A stretch of DNA of 64,000 bases, taken from assembly GCF_011386835.1 (NCBI RefSeq), contig NC_088791.1, forward strand, positions 55,695,498 through 55,759,497. Direction: 5' to 3'. The stretch comes from Chrysemys picta bellii. Taxonomy: Eukaryota > Chordata > Testudines > Emydidae. Made by a program: the position numbers and the translations under genes. Shown here in pieces: positions 56,690 to 64,000 of the stretch (its first letter is position 1; each line of letters starts with the position of its first letter). Below the pieces are notes generated by a model, which was not told the origin of the DNA, did no database searches, and was given only the letters and a program-made list of their open reading frames with translations.

Positions 56690-58968
56690 TTGGCCATATT
56701 GACTTCCTCTCAGAGCCTGAGTTGGAATGAGAGAAGAAGAGTATGTTAGAAAGAACCTGAAAAAGGGATTCATCCACCCATCCACATCCCCAGCAGGAGC
56801 CCTGATTTTCTTCGTGGCTAAGAAGGATGGCTCCTTGTGCCCTTGCATGGACGATCAGGCTCTGAACATGGTCATCATTTGAAACAGATACCCTTTGCCA
56901 CTCAATTAACTTTTTGAGGGACTTGGTTCTGTAGGGACTTTTACCAACCTGGACCTCCATGGGGCCTACAGCCTAGCCAGTAGCCGGTCAGGGAACAAAT
57001 GGAAGACAGGGTTCTGTTCCCACTATGGGAACTTCAAATACCTCATGATACCCTTTATAATGAGAGAATTTGCCTTTAGCTGTCTGAAATATCTTACAGC
57101 ACCTTAAATAAAGGCTTGCAGAAAAACTTTGTAAGGGGTTTAAAAATCAGAAAAATTATAATTCTCTTAATTGGACAGTTAAAGAGAGGCGATAGTATCA
57201 GGACACTTTGGAGTGCATAAAACAGTAAAATTAAAGCTTTGATTAAATAAAAATTAATAATAGTTTATAGTTAGACAATCCAACATGGCTGACAAAAATG
57301 GCGGACATAGAGATGATGTAGTGGAAGAGTCCATCTCTGAGAAAGATAGGGTGACGTAGTAATTCCATTTTCCTGTGATGTAATAATTTCACTTCCTGTG
57401 ACATAATGCCAGATTCCATTTGCTGTAGGGAATGACTCAGCAAAAAGCCCTAACTTTGACAACTGACAATCCCATAGAGGTGTATGTGACTGGGACACGC
57501 TACCAGGCATGTGTAGGTACACGTGACTGGGCAGGACTAGAGGCAGAGCCAGCAGAAAGATGGAAGTTGATTGGCTGAGCCTGGGAGACGAACCAGAATA
57601 TAAAGGCGACGGCCAACAGGCTGAAACGGGAGTGGGATTGGGACTTTGAAGGAGAGCAGAAGCTGCAAGACACCTACAAAGAAGTTAGCTGAGAAGAAGC
57701 AGCGACAACAACAATAGAACCCTACAAAGAAGAAGCTACCTGAGGAGAAACAGTGGAAGCAGCAGCAGTAGCAACATTCTAAGGTTGCCACAGCAACAGC
57801 TTCCTGAGCAGCCTAGCCAGCAGCAAACTGCCAGCAGCAGTAACTGAGAAGACTGCAGCCTCAACGATCACAGCAAGCACCATCTTAGCTTCATTATTGA
57901 CAGAGCAGAAGGACCAATAGACAAATCAGAGAGAATTTGATTGTGAGAATGTAAGTTTGATTTTTCTTTCTATTTATTGTTAAAGAGTGTATGGGTTTTG
58001 TCTGTCAATAAAGCTGGATGCTTGTGTGCTGAGTGAGACCTTCCCCTACCCATCTGTTAACTGCCCGGCCAGCACTTATCGGATGCTTACTGTTAAATGT
58101 TAAATGTTTAAATGTTAACTGTTACGTGTTTAATGTTAATGTTAAGTATTAGTGTTAAGTGAATGGTTAAATTGTTATATGCTATATAGTCTGTGTCTTT
58201 TATTTACCCTGCCACTTTATTCTTTTAACTATAACTGCTATTGTATTTAACTCTATTCTTTCCTGCTTTATTTTACATTGTAACTACTTATTTCTTTAAA
58301 TAAATATTATTTCTGTTTTCGAAGAATTTCTGCTTGTGTGCCTATTCTTGATTGGAGGGCTGTATCCGTGTCCTTTCAAGGATCAACAAGGCTAGCTTGT
58401 TCTGGGGAGCTCTCTGTATATCAGAGACAAACACCGTGGTAATATCCAGGTAATTCCTTTAGGGTGGGCCACAACCTTGGTTACAGGTTCAAATAAATTG
58501 TAAATTAAGGTTTAAAATTAAAAGCTTTATTCTTAGATAACATCATTGGCTTAATATAATTGGATCCAAATCTTCCAGTAACACTTCAAGCTATGTAATG
58601 CCCCTGGAATCTTTCAGCTCTTTATCAACAACACACTAAGGGACAGGTTGGACCCGTTTTTCATGATCTATCTAGGTCACATCTTTATCTTTTCTGAGAA
58701 CCAGGCCCTTCACGATCAGCATGGATACCATGTTCTGGGGAGGTTCCATCAAACCCACCTCTATTGTAAATTCAAGGAATGCAAATTCAATTTTAGCATG
58801 ATTGAATTCTTCAGGCATGTAATATCCCGAGATGGGTTAACTAGGGATCCATGCAAAGTGTCTGCCATCTCTGAGTGGTCTGCTCCAAGTGACATACATG
58901 GGAACAACGGTTCCTCAGCTTCACCAACTTCTGTTGGTGTTTCATCAAGGGGTTTTTATGCCTGGTAG
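56690..58968 (+). pseudogene. Gypsy C reverse transcriptase, split
   Basis: Before the insertion, plus frames give [34 protein letters not shown] and FTNLDLHGAYSLA. After it come NAPGIFQLFINN, then FFMIYLGHIFIFSENQALHD, where the usual Y-x-D-D reads YLGH, and FRHVISRDGLTRDP. The catalytic Asp pair is therefore lost as well as the frame. A 1.5-kb LTR-like insert lies in the middle. Confidence 0.85.
57058..58583 (+). repeat. LTR-like insertion in Gypsy C RT
   Basis: RT sequence breaks at ccctttа-type wording (57051-57057) and resumes at ctatgtaatgcccc (58591), so about 1.5 kb is inserted. ctttа/cttca words at 57053-57057 and 58584-58588 may be a 5-bp duplication with one mismatch. Inside are a TATA box (gaatataaagg, near 57594), AATAAA near 58010 and again near 58302, and no coding sequence. 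A run of tgttaa-type units lies at 58089-58165. It is best read as a solo LTR. Confidence 0.6.
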
Positions 58969-59039
58969 CTTCCATTCCTGCACTTCTTTGAAAGGGGAGC
59001 CAGTTAATCTAGTCCCCTGAGGCCAGTCCACCTTTGACC

Positions 59040-59668
59040 AGCTGAAGAAGGCTTTTACTACCTCTCCAATACTTGTCCATCCTGATCCTACCAAGACTTT
59101 CATTGTGGAGGCTGATGCACTGAACTTCACTATAGGAGCTGTATTATACCAACAAGTGGGACCCCATTAACAACTCTACCCTTGTGATTTCTAGTCCAGA
59201 AAACTAAGCCCAGCTGAGTGGAACTCTGACATCTTGAACAAGGAGCGGCTTGCAGTTAAGGTGGTTTTTGAGGAATGGCATCATCTCCTTGACAAGTTCC
59301 AATTCCCAGTTCAGGTCCTTACAGACCACAAAAACTTGGAGTACATCTGTATCACGCAAAACCTAAACCAGTGCCAGATCCAATGGTCCCTTTTCTTCTC
59401 CCAATTTGATTTCATTATGACATACTGTCCAGGTGCAAAAAAGGGGAAGTCAGATGCACTGTCCCACAAGAATGAACTTGCTGAGTCATGCATGACACCA
59501 TGTTCAACCATCCTTAAGCCATCCAACTTTGCCCTTGGAACAGTTGATAGGAACCTAATGTCACTCATTCAATCCCTGCTGTCTCATAACCCTTTCACCA
59601 CCCAGACTGTGGGTGATGCAGACACCCAGCCTGGTTCAAAGTTTCAAATACAGGATGGAATTCTCTAG
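59040..59668 (+). pseudogene. Gypsy C RNase H and connection region
   Basis: Visible pieces are [13 protein letters not shown] sequence with EADALNF (about 59105), then an open block from 59234 with ERLAVKVVFEEWHHLLD, LTDHKNLEYI and FFSQFDFIMTYCPGAKKGKS followed by DAL-S. This is the usual RNase H end and tether. The block stops at 59668, just before a MITE. Confidence 0.82.
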
Positions 59669-59709
59669 TCCAGAGACCTCATTTATGTTCCAGATAACCA
59701 GCCTAGTTA

Positions 59710-59829
59710 GGGTGACCAGATGTCCCCATTTTATAGGGACAGTCCCGATAATCAGGGTTTTTTCTTATATAGGTGCCTATTACCCCCCACCTTCTGTCCC
59801 GATTTTTCACACGTTCTATCTGTTTACCC
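59710..59829. mobile_element. 120-bp MITE with gggtgacc ends
   Basis: gggtgaccagatgtcccc at the left and a gtttaccc right end (consensus ggtcaccc) are inverted, with TA on both sides (59708-59709, 59830-59831). It interrupts Gypsy C between tether and integrase. Confidence 0.7.
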
Positions 59830-60057
59830 TAAGCCTAGCTTATGTCATGATTCCCAGCTCACTGGCCATTTCAGCCAAACTAAAACCAGGAACTTGATTT
59901 TGTGAAATTTCTGATGGCCAAATAAGCGTTTGTATGTCAGGAAACATTGACTTCTGTAATCTGTGTTCCCAGATCAGCAACCCTTGCAGAAGGGCATTCA
60001 GTGTCCTTCAGCCCCTACCCCACCACATCTCATCCCTGGTCTACTGTGTCCCTAAAT

Positions 60058-60475
60058 TTCATAGAACCATAGCGTTAGTAGGGACCGCAAGGGTCATCTA
60101 ATCTAACTCCCTGCCAAGATGCAGGATTTGTTGTATCTAAGCCATCCAAGGCAGATGGCTATCCAGCCTCCTTTGAAAACCTCCACTGAAGGAGCTTCCA
60201 CAACCTCCCAAGTCTGTTCCATTGTCTTTCTGTTAGGAAGTTTTTCCTGAGATTTAATCTAAAATCTGCTGTGCTATAGTTTGAACCCATTGCCTCTTGT
60301 GCTGACCTCTGTGGCAACAGAGAACAACTTTTCTCCATCTTTTTTTATGGCAACCTTTCTATTATATGAAGACCGCTAGCATGGCCCCCGTTAATCTCCT
60401 CTTTTCCTAACTAAACATATCTGGTTCCCTCACCCTTTGCTCATATGGCTTGCATTCCATCCCTTTGATTTTGTA
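60058..60475 (-). mobile_element. CR1 LINE 3' end in Gypsy C
   Basis: Plus-strand text aatttcatagaaccatagcg and ggtcatctaatctaactccc is the reverse complement of a CR1 3' end. It continues into C-terminal ORF2 relics with gaagtttttcctgagatt. Integrase sequence lies on both sides. Confidence 0.85.
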
Positions 60476-60925
60476 GTAGTACTACCCCACTCCCATAGAT
60501 GGAGAGTTGCACTGATTCCATTGATTTCCTGACCAAGATAGCAAACTTTTCCCCCACTCGCACAGTTCCCATTGCCTCAGAAACCACCCGGCTCTTTCCT
60601 GAACACGTCTTTCATCACCATGGACTACCAATCAGTATTGTGTCAGACTGAAGCCCACAGTTTTGTCTCCTATTTCTAGAAAGAGGTCTTTAAACTCTTT
60701 CACTTCCTTTGCATACCATCCACAGTCCAATGGACAGATACAGTAGAGGAACCAGATTCTCAAACAGTACCTCCAATGCTTCCTGAATTACTAACAGGAT
60801 GACTAGGTCTCCCTGCTTCCATATGCTGAATTCTCTTATAACCCCCATGATCCATGCCTCAACTCAGCAGAGCCCATTACAGCCTCTACCCTCACTTCCA
60901 CCCAGCACTGCCTACGTACTCCTTA

Positions 60926-61573
60926 GGGTATGGCTACACTTGCAGCTGTACAGCGCTGTAAGTTAAACCCACCTTCATACAGCTGAGTAGGGAAAGCGCT
61001 GCAGTCTGTCCACACTGACAGCGCACTGGTGTGGCCACATTTGCAGCGTTTGCAGCTGCATTGGGAGCGGTGCATTATGGGCAGCTATCCCAGCATTCAT
61101 GTGGCTGCAATGTGCTTTTCAAAAGGGGGGGGTGGAGTGTGACAGGGAGTGTGGGGGGAGAGAGAGTGGGTTTTGGGGTGCTGAGAGTGTGTCAGCACGC
61201 TGCCTTTCAAGTTCTGACCCCCCTGCTTTTCATTCACTCACTCAAAGCAAACAGCAAAATGTTTGCTTTTTCTCTCTGATACGGAGCTTTGAAACAGCAC
61301 TTCTGCATTCCTGGAGCCAATCACAACAATGAAGAGTGGCCACTTGATAAGGGGATTATCACAGGGCAGCAAGTTAACTTCTCATTCACACTGACACCCG
61401 GAAGTTGTAGCCACTACACTGCATCTCTCATTCCTCTCCGGGAGGTGGAGTACCTGCAGCGCTGTAGCCAGGGAGACAAAGCGCTGTATGTGCCTTGCCA
61501 GTGTGAACGGGGAGTGAGGTACAGCGCTGTGGGCGGCTTTATTGCGCTGTAATTCGCAAGTGTCACCAAGGCC
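60926..61573. mobile_element. Non-autonomous Harbinger element, 648 bp
   Basis: Ends are gggtatggctacacttgcag and (complement of right end) ggccttggtgacacttgcga. TTA (60923-60925) and TCA (61574-61576) flank it. It contains several cagcgctgt motifs, a tgcattatgggcagctatcc subterminal block and ggaggtggagtacctgcagc, shared with the 185-bp MITE at 26326. ORFs inside have no known domain. Confidence 0.85.
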
Positions 61574-61849
61574 TCAGTCCCTGCAGCAGCAGACTTGGTC
61601 ACCCATCTGCATCACATACAACAAGAGCTCATCTAGAGACTGCTAAAAGGCTCTATAAGCAGTATGCAGATAAGGGCCATCAAGCCACACCTAACCTAAT
61701 TATCAAGGACAAGATCTGGGTGTCAGCTCAAAACATCTGGTCTCCTCAGCCTGCAGCCAAGTCAAATCACCAGTACATGGGGCCATTCAGGATCATTGAG
61801 CAGGTCAATCTGGTGACATTCAGGATTGTCTGCCTGAGTCAATGAAAAA

Positions 61850-62120
61850 AATCTACCCTGTGTTCCATGTTTCCCTCCTGAAACTGTATCTTGAGAACCC
61901 TTTCTCAGGGTGAACTAACCTGCCACCAACACCCACCATGGTCCAGGGACAAGAGGAATACCTTGTCCACCAGATTCTTCTCTTTAAATGAGTTCAAGGA
62001 AAGCACCACTACTTGGTGGAGTGGGAGGGTTATAGTTCTGATGACCAGTCATGGGAATGAGCAGAAACTGTCCATTCCCCCAACCTGGTACAAGCATCTT
62101 ATCAAGGTCTTCCCTAGTCT
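61850..62120 (+). pseudogene. Gypsy C chromodomain
   Basis: Plus frames give YPVFHVSLLKLYLENPF, then EEYLVHQILLFK, a stop, and KHHYLVEWEGYSSDDQSWE. The aromatic and WEGY residues are those of a chromodomain, which in such elements guides integration to marked chromatin. It is broken by at least two stops. Confidence 0.85.
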
Positions 62121-62493
62121 CTGAGCAATTTATGAGCACAGCTGAGCCATGGCAAGACTGCTTGATTAACCACTCCACCTAATTGGCTAAGGAAGTCTGC
62201 AAACCTGTTCTTAAGTCCAACAGTAACAACTGATCTCTAACTGCTCAATGAACATACTGCAGCTGTAGTTTCTCCTGTACTTGATCCACACCTACCCTTG
62301 CTGCTGTCCTGATCCTGGCTTAATCCCAGCCTTGCTCCTGTCCTGCCCAGTCCACTCCAGCCCTGCTTGTTTTCTGACTCTGAGTCTGACTCCTGGTTTC
62401 TGACTCCAACTCTGATCTTCAGTTCTGTTCCTATGGCTGACCACCCCAAGTGCTGACCACTAGGCCTGACAGCCCACATCCTGGTTCGTGACA

Positions 62494-62900
62494 GGTGGAA
62501 CAGTGGCCACCCTCTTGGCCAACATGCCAGGATTGAACCGTGGACTTCCAGAGCTAAAAAGCACAAGTGGCTATAGCTTGAACTAAAGCTCTGTAGCTGG
62601 GGACTCTAACCACTCATGTTCTCTGTGGATCAGCACAGAGTGGGACCTGTAACACATACTCACCTGTGGGTACATACTTTCTCTGCTCAAAGAAAGCTTG
62701 TACTGAGCATCTTAAGCCTACCACAGTTCGAATCCTAGACACCCTTTTGGTCAATACACTGGTTACTGAATTGGGGCCCTCCAGAGCTAAATTCAGGAGC
62801 TGTTACAACTTGAGCTAAAAAAACAAGGCTGTGTAGCTCGGGGCTGTAACAACTCACATCCTCTATGGATAGGCACAGAGGGGGACCTGGAACACACTTA
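62494..62900 (-). repeat. Two tandem tRNA-like units
   Basis: On minus the unit at about 62653-62503 has an A-box-like tagttcaagctatag and a perfect B box ggttcaatcc (62539-62530). A second, more decayed unit at about 62893-62741 has matching blocks (agctcaagttgtaaca, tagctctggagg, atgtgagttgttacagcccc). It looks like a tandem pair of a tRNA-derived SINE. Confidence 0.55.
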
Positions 62901-63506
62901 CCAGATACATTGGGTATCTGCCTCAGGCAGATTTTTTTTTTTTTTTAAGTTTCAGCAAATATGGTTCAGCCATTTCAAGGAAGAGATTGGGGGGAAATGG
63001 GTATATTTTCCCATGTTTAAAACATTCTCAGAACTGTTTTATTGAAAACCTCTAGCAGCCCTATTCTTTGGGTGTGTCAGGGATATGCCATTTGCTGTTC
63101 CCATGACAAACACTCAAACTTGTCCACGTTTTAAGCTTTTGAAAAACTACAGTTTACACATGCTCATTAGAGACTTGTTAGGGTTTGACTGCTAAATTCT
63201 CCAGAGATTTCATATGCACTGCGCATGCTCCTCCATCCCAGCGGTGCTGGGGCTGAGCAAGACTTTTCCTGAAATTGCTATTTCTAGCTGCCACTGGCAG
63301 CCAGAACTGAGATGGGAAGACTGTCTCATATGTACTCTCAATGCTTTCCTTACTGGAACCAAGGCAGCATGGAGGAGGAAATGGCCTGATTAGAATGCAC
63401 AGCGGACAAGACCCAGATCTGGCAGGGGCAGTGGAGGGACTAGACTGGGACTGAGACTAGGAGCGGAGATGGGGAAAGGAAGGTGGGGAAGGAGCCAATG
63501 GAATGG
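62901..63506. other. Anonymous DNA
   Basis: A T run at 62931-62945 is the only feature noted. Confidence 0.4.
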
Positions 63507-63514
63507 AGGAAGAC

Positions 63515-63940
63515 CAGAGGTGAAAGTAAGCCGGTACAGTATGGTACGGCATACCGGCAAGAGCTGGTACACAGCTGACCATACTGGCAGGGGGCAACTT
63601 CCCCAGGCCAGCAATTTAAGAGGGCCCTGGGCACTGGGCAGCAGCAGCTGGGCCCTGGGGCTCCAGTGGCCATTTAAATCGCCACCAGAGCTTTGGGGCT
63701 CCCAGCTGCCGCCGCAGCTACCACTACCATGGGGCTCCAACAGTGATTTAAAGAGCCCAGGGCTTCCAGCCGCCGCTGCCACAGCTGGAGCCCCAGGCCG
63801 TTTAAATCTCAATTTAAAGGATTTAAAGTCCCCGCCTTTTCTGGTTGAGGCCCCGACCCCTTCAGGTTGAGGCCCCCACCCCCCTGCTCACTACCCCAGC
63901 CCTGCGTACCGGTAAGTCCTTTAAGTTACTTTCACCCCTG
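63515..63940. mobile_element. hAT MITE, 426 bp, perfect 8-bp duplication
   Basis: Ends are cagaggtgaaagtaagccgg and (complement of right end) caggggtgaaagtaac, with accggtac repeated near both. A perfect duplication aggaagac flanks it (63507-63514, 63941-63948). GC-rich inside, giving spurious ORFs on both strands. Confidence 0.92.
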
Positions 63941-64000
63941 AGGAAGACTCAAACAGACAAAGAGCTGCGGAGAGGAGCGGGACTGGAATTAGCTGGGATA

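Larger units (their letters stand above)
59840..61800 (+). pseudogene. Gypsy C integrase, split three times
   Basis: Recognisable pieces are an HDSQLTGHFSQTKTRNL and NFWWPNKR-type zinc-binding start (59850-59925), then after CR1 a core with PLPQKPPGSFLNTSF-like shifted text and LPISIVSD (60625-60650), FHPQSNGQ-type sequence near 60715, and after the Harbinger MITE YMGPFRIIEQVNLVTFRI (61770-61830). The catalytic frame is lost. Confidence 0.65.
56010..62493 (+). mobile_element. Gypsy element C (chromodomain type), decayed
   Basis: Order on plus: poorly preserved gag/pol start, RT (56690-57052, 58598-58860), RNase H (59040-59480), integrase (59840-61800), chromodomain (61950-62060), then 3' LTR-like sequence ending near tggttcgtgaca (62493). 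Integrase after RT and a C-terminal chromodomain mark it as a chromovirus-type Gypsy, unlike elements A and B. Four later insertions split it (57058, 59710, 60058, 60926). No frame longer than about 145 codons survives. Confidence 0.85.

Noticed and set aside
63390..63870. ORFs of 133-140 codons on both strands
   Set aside because: They cover a GC-rich hAT MITE (63515-63940). Compositional artefact.
13528..64000. Coding exons of PPHLN1 or another neighbour gene
   Set aside because: No frame with flanking splice sites resembled periphilin or any host gene. All strong protein matches belong to mobile elements.
1..64000. CRISPR arrays, bacterial operons, ribosome binding sites
   Set aside because: None are present. 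The sequence is vertebrate nuclear DNA throughout.

Overview
The window is vertebrate nuclear DNA, most likely from a cryptodiran turtle. Evidence: several CR1 LINE copies; at least three copies of a tRNA-derived SINE with good A and B boxes and a CR1-like tail, the type known from hidden-necked turtles; PIF-Harbinger, hAT, Tc1/mariner-like, Gmr1-like Gypsy, chromodomain Gypsy and Penelope-like elements; and one recognisable host gene, YAF2. Species cannot be fixed by eye.

The only host coding sequence I can support is the first two coding exons of YAF2 on the minus strand (13243-12852), inside a CpG island (about 12700-13640). Bases 1-12851 are therefore YAF2 intron 2 and run off the left edge. 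They hold CR1, a SINE, a peculiar head-to-head hAT element (2177-3945), a 382-bp TA-flanked MITE, small hAT MITEs and a Penelope terminus in inverted pairs. To the right of the island the plus strand probably starts the divergent neighbour (PPHLN1 in other amniotes), but no coding exon of it was seen.

From 16286 to 33480 there are two minus-strand Gmr1-like Gypsy retrotransposons. Element A (about 16286-26708) has a full 5' LTR, a SCAN-like gag, protease, a large deletion of the rest of pol, a purine tract and a truncated 3' LTR. A 4.4-kb PIF-Harbinger transposon (20685-25100) sits in its gag. That transposon keeps an intact DDE transposase, an intact two-exon Myb/SANT-like protein and a third small ORF lying antisense in the Myb intron. 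Element B (about 26710-33480) has integrase upstream of reverse transcriptase, as in Gmr1, and is interrupted by CR1, which is itself interrupted by a solo LTR with a perfect 5-bp target duplication.

From 33460 to 45200 the sequence is mostly anonymous, with a Harbinger relic, a CR1 end, a Penelope-like GIY-YIG fragment carrying a hAT foldback MITE, a TA-flanked MITE and another hAT MITE. From 45979 to 49365 lies a 3.4-kb hAT transposon with a perfect 8-bp duplication and a broken TTF/ZMYM1-like transposase. From 49786 to 53703 lies a second, decayed Harbinger element with the same three-gene layout. From about 56000 to 62480 is a decayed chromodomain Gypsy element hit by four later insertions. 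The window ends with tRNA-like repeats and a hAT MITE with a perfect 8-bp duplication.

The best candidate for something undescribed is the third Harbinger gene. It is conserved in protein sequence, position and orientation between two diverged elements in this window.
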